A DNA stretch of 64,000 nucleotides from Salinirubellus litoreus (GCF_037335815.1 NZ_CP147841.1:1054001-1118000), one strand, 5' to 3'. Positions 8,989 through 17,337 are shown, counted from the first letter of the stretch. The notes: generated from the sequence alone by a model not told the origin. Numbers and translations: made by a program.

Positions 8989-9753
8989 ATGGACGTTCGC
9001 GTGATGGGTCGGGGGCCGGTGGATCCGTTTCTCAGTGCTCGCGACCTCTTCGAGACCGAGCACGACCTGGAGTGGCCCGTGGAGGTGAAGGTCCGCGAGG
9101 ACCCCGACGAGCGGACGCTCACGGGTCACTACGACGACGACCACCACGTCCTCGTGATGTCCGAACAGGCCGCGCGGGGGGCGATGGCCCGCGAACTCGC
9201 CCTCCACGAGTACTCGCATATGCTCCTGTACGAGCAGGCCCACCCCTCGCACACCCAGTCGACGGAGGAGGCGCTGTTCCTGGCGCTCACGGGCCGGTCG
9301 GTCGAGCGCCGGAAGCTCGCCCACTGCTATCAGATCGCCAACCACATGAAGGACATCTACGCCGACGACATCACGCTCGACGTCGCCCCCGCCGACAAAC
9401 TGGTGTCGTTCCTCGAATCCTCGCTCGCGACCGCGCTCGCCGACCGGCCGGCGGTGCGACCGGGTGGCTGGCAGCGGCTCACCCCCGCCGCCGATCCGGA
9501 GATCACTGCCGTCAACGCGGCGTTCGCGCTCGCGCTCTGCGAGCGACACGACCTCCTCGCGCCCGACCACCGACTCTACGACCTGGCCCGGGCGGCCGCG
9601 AGCGACGCCCCCGACGTGAGTCTCGACGAGTTCAAGCGCCGGTTCCTGACCCTCGCCGCCGACCCCGACGAGTCCGAGTACCGCAAGGCGCTCGTCGACG
9701 TCACCCGGGCGTACGCCGTCGGATCCGGGTCGGCCGAACGGGCAGCGGACTGA
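8989..9753 (+). CDS. haloarchaeal DUF5781-like protein with HExxH motif
   Basis: 254 residues. A gluzincin-type HEYSH motif is present at residues 73-77 within ALHEYSHMLLYE, followed by QSTEEALFLALTG, whose glutamate could be the third zinc ligand. The family appears to be conserved in haloarchaea (I associate it with DUF5781), usually without assigned function. The sequence supports a cytoplasmic zinc metallopeptidase fold; no signal peptide or membrane segment is seen. The ATG at 8989 (MDVRVMGRGPVDPF) fits the conserved N-terminus, and the upstream frame is a shadow of the J-protein gene. Convergent with the regulator gene that ends at 9763. Confidence 0.75.
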   Translation: MDVRVMGRGPVDPFLSARDLFETEHDLEWPVEVKVREDPDERTLTGHYDDDHHVLVMSEQAARGAMARELALHEYSHMLLYEQAHPSHTQSTEEALFLALTGRSVERRKLAHCYQIANHMKDIYADDITLDVAPADKLVSFLESSLATALADRPAVRPGGWQRLTPAADPEITAVNAAFALALCERHDLLAPDHRLYDLARAAASDAPDVSLDEFKRRFLTLAADPDESEYRKALVDVTRAYAVGSGSAERAAD

Positions 9754-9762
9754 TCCCGTGGC

Positions 9763-10797
9763 TCACTGCTTCTCGCTCGTCTCGATGACGGACAGCGTCT
9801 CGTCGAGCGTCAGCCGGCACTCGTCGCCCTCGTAGCGAACCGTGACCTCGACCCGGGGCGGGTCCGTCGAGACGACCTCCTGTTCGTGTTCGGCGACGAG
9901 CTCCGATCGCCGCCGGACGCGCTCGACGTCGTCGACCTCGTACTGGAGGGCGACACCCCGCTCGTAGTAGAAGGCGACGACGGCGGGATGGTGGACGACG
10001 AGGGTGCTCGGGGACGCGGCGTGGTGGTTCTTGCAGACGCGACAGGAGAGCAGGGCCATCGCGGCGAACCGCCGGCCGCAGGTCTCACAGACGCCGTCGG
10101 GGTCGTGGTCGTGGTCCTCACAGACGAGGAGCGTCCGGTCGACCGGCCCGGAGCACTCGTTACAGATCCCCTCGACGGCGGTCTTGGTGTCCTGGTAGGC
10201 TCGGGTCAGCGCCGCCGCCCAGGCCTCCTCGGGACTCCGGTCGGTGAGTCCCGCCGGGTCGAGCGCGCCCCCCGTCAGGTAGCCGTCCGGTCCCAGGTCG
10301 TGGCCCTCGTACGCGCCTTCACACTCGGTACAGACCCGGTAGACCCACCCGTCCTGGTAGGTGACGGCGGTCGGGGCACCACAGAGCGGACAGGCGATGT
10401 CGATCTCGCTCCTCTCGAACGAGGGTTCCTCGATAGCGGTCCCGGCGAGGACCGTCCGCACGACCGCCTGTCCGGAACGCCGGAGGGCGTACCCGCCCGC
10501 GGACCGCCCGTCCGACGAGTCACCCGAATCACTATCCTCTACCCGGCGGACGAACCGCCCCTCGAGCCGGTCGAGGTGGTAGTTGAACCGACTGGAGTCG
10601 CGCACACCGACGTGTTCACGGAGCGCCGAGAACGGGACCCCCTCGTCGGGCCTCCCGGGGTCGTACGCCTCCCAGAGCGCCAGCAGGATGGCCAGTCGCG
10701 TCTCGTTGCCCAGCGCGGAGAACGCCTCGGTCGCCCGCGTCGCGTCGCCCCCGGCCGCCGCTTCGAGCGGCGAGTCGGTCGTGTCCGGGTCGCTCAT
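9763..10797 (-). CDS. ArsR-like winged-helix regulator with zinc-ribbon domains
   Basis: 344 residues. Residues 20-110 form a winged helix: AFSALGNETRLAILLALWEA, then SALREHVGVRDSSRFNYHLD, as in haloarchaeal ArsR-type regulators. The middle and C-terminal parts carry several CxxC pairs: CPLC with CTEC, CNEC, CETC and CRVC, followed by NHH, so two or more zinc ribbons are likely. It probably acts as a DNA-binding transcription factor; the zinc sites could be structural or sense metals or redox state. The gene is monocistronic, and no operator was recognised. Confidence 0.8.
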   Translation of the reverse strand: MSDPDTTDSPLEAAAGGDATRATEAFSALGNETRLAILLALWEAYDPGRPDEGVPFSALREHVGVRDSSRFNYHLDRLEGRFVRRVEDSDSGDSSDGRSAGGYALRRSGQAVVRTVLAGTAIEEPSFERSEIDIACPLCGAPTAVTYQDGWVYRVCTECEGAYEGHDLGPDGYLTGGALDPAGLTDRSPEEAWAAALTRAYQDTKTAVEGICNECSGPVDRTLLVCEDHDHDPDGVCETCGRRFAAMALLSCRVCKNHHAASPSTLVVHHPAVVAFYYERGVALQYEVDDVERVRRRSELVAEHEQEVVSTDPPRVEVTVRYEGDECRLTLDETLSVIETSEKQ

Positions 10798-10882
10798 ACG
10801 GGCGGGAGGGCGACGGCGAGCAAAAAGGGACGGATACGCCCGGATCGATCCCGGCGTCCGGCCCCGGGTCGGACCCCTTCGC

Positions 10883-11563
10883 TCAGAGGTAGCCGGCCTC
10901 CCGTGCGACCAGCAGCGGACCGAGCCCCCACCCGGCCCCCGAGTCGAGCACCGTCTCGAACGCCTCCTCGACCGGCAGGGTGCGAACGGCGATGAACTCC
11001 GTCTCGTCGAGCGCCTGTGGCCCCGCCGACAGCCCCGTCGCGACGGTGACGTGCCGGCGGTGGCGAACCCAGCCGTCCGGGTAGTACGACCGGACGTACT
11101 CGACCGAGTCGGCCTCGTAGCCCGACTCCTCGCGGAGCTCCCTGCGGGCGGCAGTCGGGACGTCCTCGCCGGCGTCGATCGCCCCGCCGGGGACCGTGAG
11201 GAACGTCCGTCGCTGGCGCGGGCGGTACTCCTCGACGAGCACCACCTCCCCGTCTTCACCCTCCGTTCCCTCCGCGAGCGCGACGACGGTCACGCCGTCG
11301 ACCGGATCGACCCAGTAGTAGTTTCCACGGGTGCCGTCGGGCCGCTCGACGCGGTCGTACCCCGCGTCGAAGAAGGGGTTCTCGTACTCGGTCTCGGTAC
11401 CGAGTACGGGCCACTCGGCGGCCGTCCCGGGTGGTCGTGGCAGTTCGCCCCTGGCGGCGATATCGACGTCGGGGACGCCGGGCGTCGGCTCGCTCGACGC
11501 CGCCCGTCCACCGGACCGACCGTCCTCCTCGCCGGATCGGTCACGGTCGCCGTCGCCGCTCAC
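10883..11563 (-). CDS. Nudix hydrolase (second of a tandem pair)
   Basis: 226 residues from a GTG that overlaps the stop of the upstream Nudix gene (GTGA). The Nudix box is intact: GGAIDAGEDVPTAARRELRE followed by ESGYE. Family members hydrolyse nucleoside diphosphates linked to another moiety, often ADP-ribose when the box sits in an EYRPRQRRTFLTVPGGA context as here. The segment WPVLGTETEYENPFFDAGYD matches the neighbour 11560-12147 closely, so the pair arose by tandem duplication. It has a longer, low-complexity N-terminal tail than its sister. Last gene of an overlapping operon starting at 12961. Confidence 0.85.
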   Translation of the reverse strand: MSGDGDRDRSGEEDGRSGGRAASSEPTPGVPDVDIAARGELPRPPGTAAEWPVLGTETEYENPFFDAGYDRVERPDGTRGNYYWVDPVDGVTVVALAEGTEGEDGEVVLVEEYRPRQRRTFLTVPGGAIDAGEDVPTAARRELREESGYEADSVEYVRSYYPDGWVRHRRHVTVATGLSAGPQALDETEFIAVRTLPVEEAFETVLDSGAGWGLGPLLVAREAGYL

Positions 11564-12147
11564 AGCAGGCTCTCCTCGCGGGCGAGCAGTATCCCCTCGA
11601 GGGTGGCGTCGTTGGTCGGCGGTTCGCGAACCGTCTCGAGGGCCTCCTCGACCGGGATCGATGTGACGGCGAGGAACTCGTTGCCGTCGAGCTTCCGACC
11701 GGCGGGTTCGAGCCCCTCCGCCCAGACGATCCCGCGACGGTGACGCAGCACGCCCGTCGAGCAGTTGAGGGTCTCGAGCAGCGTACACTCATCGGCCTCG
11801 TAGCCGGTCTCCTCGCGAAGTTCGCGCCCTCCGGCCTCGACGAACGACTCGCCAGGCTCGACGATACCCGCGGGGAGTTCGAGGCAGTGCTCGCGGATCG
11901 TCGGGCGGAACTGCTCGACCATCAGCACCTCTCCCTCGAGAACCGCGACGACGACCGCCGCGTCGGGCAGTTCGGCCCAGTAGTAGCGCTTGCTCGACCC
12001 GTCGGGTTGCTCGACCTCGTCGTACCCGCCCGTGTACCAGCCCGTCTCGTACTCCGTCTCCGAGTCGAGGACCGGCCAGTCGTGGTCGGTGCCGTCCGGC
12101 CGGTCGATCTCGGTCGGGTCGGCGTCGTCCCGCTCGTCCTCGCTCAC
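11560..12147 (-). CDS. Nudix hydrolase (first of a tandem pair)
   Basis: 195 residues, GTG start overlapping the preceding stop. The Nudix box reads GIVEPGESFVEAGGRELREE then TGYEAD, with all catalytic residues present. The preceding VLMVEQFRPTIREHCLELPA resembles ADP-ribose pyrophosphatases. Upstream residues WPVLDSETEYETGWYTGGYD are shared with the downstream paralogue. Substrate is inferred only by class: a nucleoside diphosphate-X compound such as ADP-ribose or NADH. It is translationally coupled on both sides. Confidence 0.85.
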   Translation of the reverse strand: MSEDERDDADPTEIDRPDGTDHDWPVLDSETEYETGWYTGGYDEVEQPDGSSKRYYWAELPDAAVVVAVLEGEVLMVEQFRPTIREHCLELPAGIVEPGESFVEAGGRELREETGYEADECTLLETLNCSTGVLRHRRGIVWAEGLEPAGRKLDGNEFLAVTSIPVEEALETVREPPTNDATLEGILLAREESLL

Positions 12148-12545
12148 GTCTCACCCTCCCTGACGATCTCGGCGCGGTAGCGCGTCCCGTTCCGGCTGAC
12201 GAACACCGCCCCGTCGGCCGTCGCGTCGGGGTTGCGCTGACCGAGGGCGGAGAACTCGTCGAACGGCGAGTGGGCGAACGACTCCTTCAGCCCGAACGGA
12301 CCCTCCCAGTACGGCTCCGAGCGGCCGTCCCCGCCGCTCGCGGCCACGGCGACCGCGCCCGTCACGTAGGGGTAGCGCCGCTCGGAGAGGTTCGTCGCGT
12401 TCACCGACGGCCCCGGCTCGACCGGCTCGGCGACCACGTAGTAGGGGGCTCCGCTCCGCAGGTACGAGGGGACCGCCCCGAGCGCGAGGAGGCCCGCGAC
12501 GACGACGAGGATGGCGACGACGACGTTCCGCGTGACCCGCCTCAT
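12144..12545 (-). CDS. membrane-anchored haloarchaeal protein, unknown function
   Basis: 133 residues. One N-terminal membrane segment (VVVAILVVVAGLLALGAVPSYL, about residues 8-29) is followed by an extracellular-type domain with YYVVAEPVEPGPSVNATNLS and a strand-rich remainder ending AVFVSRNGTRYRAEIV. It overlaps its upstream neighbour by ATGA and its downstream neighbour by GTGA, so it is part of the same four-gene unit as the two Nudix enzymes. No family with a known role was recognised. Confidence 0.6.
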   Translation of the reverse strand: MRRVTRNVVVAILVVVAGLLALGAVPSYLRSGAPYYVVAEPVEPGPSVNATNLSERRYPYVTGAVAVAASGGDGRSEPYWEGPFGLKESFAHSPFDEFSALGQRNPDATADGAVFVSRNGTRYRAEIVREGET

Positions 12546-12961
12546 GCCCCGAGCCCGTCCCGGTAGAGGCGACCGAACGCCTGGCGGCGGAGCGTTCCCA
12601 CCGCCGCCCGTTCCTCGTCCTGGAAGGTGGCCGCGACGGCCTCGCCGGCGAACGGCGCGGCGTGCCACGCCACGCGGCCGACGTTCTCGTTCCCGACGAC
12701 GTGGACCTCCCCGTCGTACTCCTCGCGCCACGCCTCGAACTCCTCGCGGGTGCCCACGCTGACCGCGAGCGTGCCGGCGAACAGGGCGTCCCGGGCCGTG
12801 AGGACGACCTCCTCGGTCACCCGGTCGCGGTACTCCTCGCGGTCGAACCCCATCGCCCGGGCCACCTCGCGGACCACCACCTGTGCGGTCGGCCCGAGCG
12901 ACTCGTAGCGCTCGCGGGCCGCCTCGAGCGTCTCCGGGGAGAACGTCCCCTCCGTGTGCAT
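12542..12961 (-). CDS. haloarchaeal conserved protein (DUF5809-like)
   Basis: 139 residues, cytoplasmic, with mixed alpha/beta composition. It begins MHTEGTFSPETLEAARERYE and contains GPTAQVVVREVARAMGFDRE and WREEYDGEVHVVGNENVGRV. I associate this with the haloarchaeal DUF5809 family, which has no assigned function. It is the first gene of the overlapping operon 12961-10883 that continues with a membrane-anchored protein and two Nudix hydrolases, so a link to nucleotide-metabolite turnover is possible but only inferred from position. Confidence 0.65.
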   Translation of the reverse strand: MHTEGTFSPETLEAARERYESLGPTAQVVVREVARAMGFDREEYRDRVTEEVVLTARDALFAGTLAVSVGTREEFEAWREEYDGEVHVVGNENVGRVAWHAAPFAGEAVAATFQDEERAAVGTLRRQAFGRLYRDGLGA

Positions 12962-13028
12962 ACTCCCTCTAGCGGGGGACGTCAGTTACGCGTTGCCATC
13001 CGCCCTCGCCGCTTTTTCTGCTCCGATC

Positions 13029-13574
13029 TCATCCCCCGTGACCGTCCCGTTCCTCGCGTGCCTCGTCCTCGTCGGCCTCGGCGCTCTCGGACTCCGGGTT
13101 TCGCTCCCGGTCCCCCTTCCCGGCTTCCTCCTCCAGCATCTCCCGGGTCATCTCGCGGGCCTCCTCGAGCACCTCCCGGGTCTCCTCGTCGAGCTCCGTC
13201 GACTCGTGCGGGGGGCTGCGGTCGTGCCCGTGTCCGTGATCGTGGTCGTGCCCTCGGCCAGGTTCGGACCCGTGCGTGTGCCCGGCCTCGTCGTCGAACA
13301 GCGCCCCCGAACGCTCCTCCAGCGGATCGGTCGGGTTCGACTCCTCGAGCCCACCCACCGTATCCTCGAAGACCTGTTCGAACTCGCCCTCGGGGGCGTG
13401 CTCGGCGACCCGCGGGGCGAGTTCGGACTCGCCCGCCTCGCTCCACCCCGGCGCGTGCTCGTCCAGCCACGTCTCGTGCTCGCTATCCCCGAGGACGGCC
13501 GTGAACGCCATGTGGTTGGCGAGGTGGCGCGCGTCGGCCTGCGGGGTGGCACAGACGGGGCACTCGTATCCCAT
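13029..13574 (-). CDS. zinc-finger, His/Glu-rich haloarchaeal protein (DUF5810-like)
   Basis: 181 residues. The N-terminus has a C2H2-type zinc finger, CPVCATPQADARHLANHMAF, and a following histidine-rich stretch (HTHGSEPGRGHDHDHGHGHD, about residues 98-117) able to bind metal. The C-terminal third is a charged helix rich in Glu and Arg. I associate the N-terminal part with haloarchaeal DUF5810, which tends to lie next to DUF5809; here the two are neighbours. Role unknown; metal binding or storage or nucleic-acid binding are both plausible. Confidence 0.65.
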   Translation of the reverse strand: MGYECPVCATPQADARHLANHMAFTAVLGDSEHETWLDEHAPGWSEAGESELAPRVAEHAPEGEFEQVFEDTVGGLEESNPTDPLEERSGALFDDEAGHTHGSEPGRGHDHDHGHGHDRSPPHESTELDEETREVLEEAREMTREMLEEEAGKGDRERNPESESAEADEDEAREERDGHGG

Positions 13575-13647
13575 ACCGACACGAGGGGAGCGAGGGCTAA
13601 AACCGGCGGGGTCCCGGGAGCCCAGCCGGGCCGCCGTTCGGCCGCGG

Positions 13648-14337
13648 CTACCGGACCGATTCCTCGGGACCGACCACCGACAGGTCCTCGAAGAGCTCGT
13701 CGTACCCGCCGATCTCGTAGAGGTACTCGCCGTCCTCGACCCGCTCGCGGAGATCGGCCTCGGTGGCGACCTTCTCGCGGGACCGTTCGAGGACCGCCTC
13801 GGCTTCCCTTACCGGGACGACCGACAGGCCGTCGCCGTCACCGACGACGATATCTCCGGGATGGACCGTCACCCCGGCACACGAGACGGGGACGTTGATC
13901 GAGCCGGGCGACCCCTTGAGCGGGCCCTGTGGGTGGAAGGCGCGGGCGTAGACCGGGAACCCCATCGCCGCGAGCTCCTCGCGGTCGCGCACGGCACCGT
14001 CCACGACGACGCCGGCGAGATCGTGGGCCGCACACGAGGCGCACATCAGTTCGCCCATGTAGGCCGTCTCGGTGTACCCGTCGCCGTCGACGACGAGGAC
14101 GTCGCCCGGTTCGGCCATCGCGATCGCCCTGTGGATGATCAGGTTGTCCCCGGGGGAGGCCTTGACGGTCAGCGCGGTGCCGGCCATCCCGGTCCCGGTG
14201 GCGACCGGAGCGATACCGGAGTCCATCGCCACGCCGGTGTTCCCCATCACGTCGGAGACGATGGCGCTCGGGACGCCCTCGAAGGCCGAGACCAGTTCGG
14301 GGTCGGGACGCTCGACGTCGGTTTCGACGGTGTGCAT
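13648..14337 (-). CDS. RraA-like protein / HMG-aldolase-type family
   Basis: 229 residues of the RraA/4-hydroxy-4-methyl-2-oxoglutarate aldolase superfamily. Diagnostic segments are AIVSDVMGNTGVAMDSGI, the GDVLVVDGDG loop, and VVVDGAVRDREELAAMGFPV, in which the Arg-Asp pair forms the divalent metal and substrate site of the aldolases. It may decarboxylate or cleave oxoacids; bacterial RraA instead inhibits RNase E, which is absent from archaea, so an enzymatic role is favoured. The ATG at 14337 (MHTVETDVERP) is chosen over one 42 nt upstream with poor composition. Confidence 0.85.
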   Translation of the reverse strand: MHTVETDVERPDPELVSAFEGVPSAIVSDVMGNTGVAMDSGIAPVATGTGMAGTALTVKASPGDNLIIHRAIAMAEPGDVLVVDGDGYTETAYMGELMCASCAAHDLAGVVVDGAVRDREELAAMGFPVYARAFHPQGPLKGSPGSINVPVSCAGVTVHPGDIVVGDGDGLSVVPVREAEAVLERSREKVATEADLRERVEDGEYLYEIGGYDELFEDLSVVGPEESVR

Positions 14338-14426
14338 ACCCCCGGGACGGCGGTGGGTCCCCTCAAGCTGGCGGTCCACACGAAGCGGCTCCCGTGGTCG
14401 CCAGGGTCGGGCAGGTCTCCCGGTGC

Positions 14427-15635
14427 CTACACCAGCACCTCGACCTCGTAACCGTGGGACTCCAGAGTGGCGATGAGTTCGGCGACGTGGTCGTGGCCCC
14501 GCGTCTCCAGGTCGAGTTCGACGTCGGCGGCGTTCAGCGCGACGTCCTTCGAGGTCCTGTCGTGCTGGATGGCGTAGATGTTCGCCCGCTCGGCCGCGAG
14601 TATCTCGATGAGCCGCTCCAGGGCACCCGGGCGATCCTTCAAAACGGTGCGAACGCGGAGGTAGCGCCCCCGCTCGATCAGCCCGCGCATGATCACCGTC
14701 GAGAGGACGTTGAGATCGATGTTGCCACCACAGAGCGCCACGACGATGGTCTCGCCGTCGTCGTAGTCGAACGCCCGTTCGAGGACCGCCGCCAGCGGGA
14801 CGGCTCCGGCACCCTCCACGAGCGCCTTCGACCGTTCGAGGACGGCGACGAGGGCGCTCGCGATGGCCTCGTCCGGGACCGTCACCACCTCGTCGACCCG
14901 CTCGCGGATAATCTCGAAGGTGTACTCGCCGACGCTCCGGGTCGCGATGCCGTCGGCGATGGTGTCGACACGGTCGAGTTCGACCCGCTTGCCTTTCGCG
15001 AGCGAGGGGACGACGCTCGACGCGCCCTCGGCCTGGACGCCGACGACGCGTGCGTCCGTCTCCGCCTTCACCGCCGTGGCGATACCCGAGATGAGCCCCC
15101 CGCCGCCGATGGGCACGACGACCGTCTCCACGTCGGGACAGTCCTCGACTATCTCGAGGCCGATCGTCCCCTGACCCGCTACCACCTCCGGATCGTCGAA
15201 CGCGTGGACGTACGTCCTGCCCTCCTCGCGCTCGATCTCGTGGGCGCGAGCGGCGGCCTCGTCGTAGTCCTCGCCGTGGAGGACCACGTCGGCCCCGTAG
15301 CCCTCGGTAGCCCTGATCTTCGAGATCGGTGCGTACTCCGGCATGACGACCGTCGAGGGGACGCCCGCCCGGGTCGCCGCCAGCGCGACTCCCTGGGCGT
15401 GGTTGCCGGCCGAGGCCGTGACGACACCGGCGGCCCGCTCCTCGTCGCGCAACTGCTGGATCCGGTTCGACGCCCCGCGGATCTTGAACGCGCCCGTCCG
15501 CTGCATGTTCTCGAGCTTGAGGTACACCTCCGCGCCGGTACGCTCTGAGAACGTGTGAGAGTGGTCGAGGGGTGTGTGCCGCGCGACGTCCCGGATACGG
15601 TCGCGCGCCGCCTCGACGTCCGCCAGGGTTATCAT
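14427..15635 (-). CDS. ilvA: threonine ammonia-lyase with ACT domain
   Basis: 402-residue PLP enzyme converting threonine to 2-oxobutyrate and ammonia, the entry to isoleucine synthesis or threonine catabolism. Lys51 in TGAFKIRGASN binds PLP; SAGNHAQGVALAA and the glycine loop VPIGGGGLISGIA are present. A single ACT-like domain occupies about residues 325-402 (RTVLKDRPGALERLIEILAA), fitting the catabolic-length class with one regulatory domain. Closely related serine/threonine dehydratases cannot be fully excluded. A TATA box at 15661-15667 lies about 30 nt before the ATG, pointing to leaderless transcription. Confidence 0.9.
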   Translation of the reverse strand: MITLADVEAARDRIRDVARHTPLDHSHTFSERTGAEVYLKLENMQRTGAFKIRGASNRIQQLRDEERAAGVVTASAGNHAQGVALAATRAGVPSTVVMPEYAPISKIRATEGYGADVVLHGEDYDEAAARAHEIEREEGRTYVHAFDDPEVVAGQGTIGLEIVEDCPDVETVVVPIGGGGLISGIATAVKAETDARVVGVQAEGASSVVPSLAKGKRVELDRVDTIADGIATRSVGEYTFEIIRERVDEVVTVPDEAIASALVAVLERSKALVEGAGAVPLAAVLERAFDYDDGETIVVALCGGNIDLNVLSTVIMRGLIERGRYLRVRTVLKDRPGALERLIEILAAERANIYAIQHDRTSKDVALNAADVELDLETRGHDHVAELIATLESHGYEVEVLV

Positions 15636-15660
15636 GTGGCCGGGTTCCCCGGCCACCGGG

Positions 15661-15667
15661 TTATACC
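15661..15667 (-). promoter_or_regulatory. TATA box for threonine ammonia-lyase
   Basis: GTATAAC-type element on the minus strand (plus strand TTATACC), 26-32 nt before the ATG at 15635. The spacing is that of a leaderless haloarchaeal promoter. Confidence 0.5.
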
Positions 15668-15739
15668 CCGGGGGAAAGGAGCGTATGCATCCAGACGAAC
15701 GGCCCGCTCGGGTATAAAGAACCGGCTAGCGAGGTGAAA

Positions 15740-15886
15740 GTGAAACCGCACGACGAGAGTGGGATAGATCCCGCGGACGACGGTCGTACGCCGGGTGTCC
15801 GACGTCGCGAGGACCCGGTGATCAGCTCACCGGGATGTCCGTCCCCCCGCTCCCCTCGGTGGTCACCTTCGGGAGGGTCACCGTGA
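15740..15886 (+). other. possible 48-codon ORF behind an orphan promoter
   Basis: A TATA box GGTATAAAGA at 15711-15720 on the plus strand is followed by GAGGTGAAAGTGAAA and a GTG at 15740. The frame encodes KPHDESGIDPADDGRTPG and continues to a stop at 15886, overlapping the 3' end of the Hsp20 gene antisense. The first ~27 residues are acidic as in real haloarchaeal proteins; the end is a shadow. It could be a short peptide or the promoter of an antisense RNA. Weakly supported. Confidence 0.25.
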
Positions 15887-16238
15887 GCACGCCGTTCTCG
15901 TGGACCGCCGTGGTCTCCTCCGCGACGACCGGTTCGGGGAGGTAGACCGACCGGCTCACGTCCGATCGGCGGCGCTCGCGGCGGACGAACGTTCCCGATT
16001 CGGTCTCCTCGGTCGTCTCCCGCGAGGCCGAGAGCTCCAGGGTGTCGTCGCGGAGCTCGAGTTCGATCTCCTCGCGGTCGAACCCCGGCAGGTCGGCGGT
16101 GACGACGAACTCGTCGTCCCGGTCCTCCACGTCGACGAGGACGGTCCCCGTCATCATCCGTCCCGGCTGGGCCTCCTCGAACTGTTCGCTCATCCGCTCG
16201 AACATCCGCTCTATCTCCTCGAACGGGTTGTCTCGCAT
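15822..16238 (-). CDS. Hsp20 / alpha-crystallin-family small heat-shock protein
   Basis: 138 residues. An N-terminal Met- and Glu-rich helix (NPFEEIERMFERMSEQFEEA) precedes an alpha-crystallin domain with DEFVVTADLPGFDREEIELE and the conserved ENGVLTVTLPK motif (residues ~115-125). It prevents aggregation of unfolded proteins as an ATP-independent oligomeric chaperone. The C-terminal tail TEGSGGTDIPVS ends with a partial I-x-V motif (IPV), the usual oligomer contact. It is transcribed alone. Confidence 0.9.
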   Translation of the reverse strand: MRDNPFEEIERMFERMSEQFEEAQPGRMMTGTVLVDVEDRDDEFVVTADLPGFDREEIELELRDDTLELSASRETTEETESGTFVRRERRRSDVSRSVYLPEPVVAEETTAVHENGVLTVTLPKVTTEGSGGTDIPVS

Positions 16239-16401
16239 ACACGCGACGTTGTGCGCCGCGGGACAAAACCCCGTCGGCGGGGCGACCGGTCCGAGCCCCG
16301 ACGGTCGTATCGCGTGCCGGTGGAACCCACCACCCGGCATCGAACCCCGGGCGGGAGCACCGTTCAGGGCCGTGGTGGTCGTTCGGAACCCGAGAGGTGC
16401 C

Positions 16402-17127
16402 TCACCACGGGATCGGAGCCCTATCGCGCCAGAACCGCCCGCCCGGGGCTCCGGGCCCGAACCGCGAGAGCCAGACGGGCGTCTCCGCCCCCTCCGCCGG
16501 GCTCCGGGGCGCGTCGTCACTCCCCATGTCGGTCCGCACCGACCCCGGACAGACCGCGTTGGCGACGAGCCCGTCGTCGGCGTACTCGCCGTCGAGGTAG
16601 GCCGTCAGCCCGTTCAGTCCGGTCTTCGATATCCGGTACGCCGGGTACCCCTGACCGCCGACGCCGCTGTACCCCTCCTGGACGTCCTCGAAGGCACCGT
16701 CGCCGCTCGAGACGTTGACGACCCGCCCGCCGGGACCCTCCAGTAGCAGGGGGAGCGCACGCCCGGTGAGGAGGATCGGTCCCCGCAGGTTCACCGCGAG
16801 CGTCCGGTCGACGTCCCCGATAGACGACTCGTGGAGCGGGACGTTCGGCGGCGCGACCCCGGCGTTGTTCACGAGGATATCCAGCCGCCCCGTCTCGGAC
16901 TCGATACGTTCGACCGCGGCCTCGATCTCCGCTCCCTCGGTCACGTCGAGTCGGACGGCTCTCCACCCTTCGCCGGTCACGTCCGCGGTGTCCCGGGCAC
17001 CGGCGTAGACAGTCGCGCCCAGGTCGGCGAGCCGAGCGGCGACCGCCGCCCCGATGCCTCTGCTCGTGCCCGTGACGAGCGCGACCTGTCCGTCGAGCGA
17101 ATCGTACAGCGGGGGGTCGGGATCCAT
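16402..17127 (-). CDS. SDR-family NAD(P)-dependent oxidoreductase
   Basis: 241-residue short-chain dehydrogenase. The cofactor loop TGTSRGIGAAVAARLADLGA, the NNAG motif (LDILVNNAGVAPPN), the catalytic Ser in VVNVSSGDGAF and YPAYRISKTGLN (YxxxK-like with Tyr and Lys four residues apart: YRISK) are present. An aspartate after the second strand is lacking (VYAGARD), so NADP is somewhat more likely. The substrate is unknown. The gene ends in FWRDRAPIPW, a family-typical C-terminus. Confidence 0.9.
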   Translation of the reverse strand: MDPDPPLYDSLDGQVALVTGTSRGIGAAVAARLADLGATVYAGARDTADVTGEGWRAVRLDVTEGAEIEAAVERIESETGRLDILVNNAGVAPPNVPLHESSIGDVDRTLAVNLRGPILLTGRALPLLLEGPGGRVVNVSSGDGAFEDVQEGYSGVGGQGYPAYRISKTGLNGLTAYLDGEYADDGLVANAVCPGSVRTDMGSDDAPRSPAEGAETPVWLSRFGPGAPGGRFWRDRAPIPW

Positions 17128-17237
17128 CCCCTTCCGGGACTCCTCCGAGTGACATAAGCTCGTGCTCGGAACCGATCACCGGTCAATCGGGTGTCCGGAC
17201 GGCTGAGTCGGAGAACCCACCAGCTACTGTACCGCGA

Positions 17238-17316
17238 GTGAGCGCCTACGGCGCTCACGAGCGGCCTTTTTCACCCATGTTTTTACGAGGAGAGGTTCGC
17301 GCCGAGGGCGCGAACC
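17238..17316. repeat. two perfect palindromes downstream of polC
   Basis: A 9-bp stem with TAC loop (17238-17258) and a 10-bp stem with GAG loop (17294-17316). They are of the same type as those after EF-2 and near 63.2 kb. The second hairpin plus flanking CGACGAGTAAAAAGATGGT repeats the arrangement after EF-2. Confidence 0.7.
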
Positions 17317-17337
17317 CGACGAGTAAAAAGATGGTCT
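17317..17337 (-). terminator. T-tract terminator candidate after polC
   Basis: After the polC stop the minus strand reads ACCATCTTTTTACTCGTCGG and enters a 10-bp hairpin. Further T runs follow near 17266-17285. The layout mirrors that behind EF-2. Confidence 0.5.
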
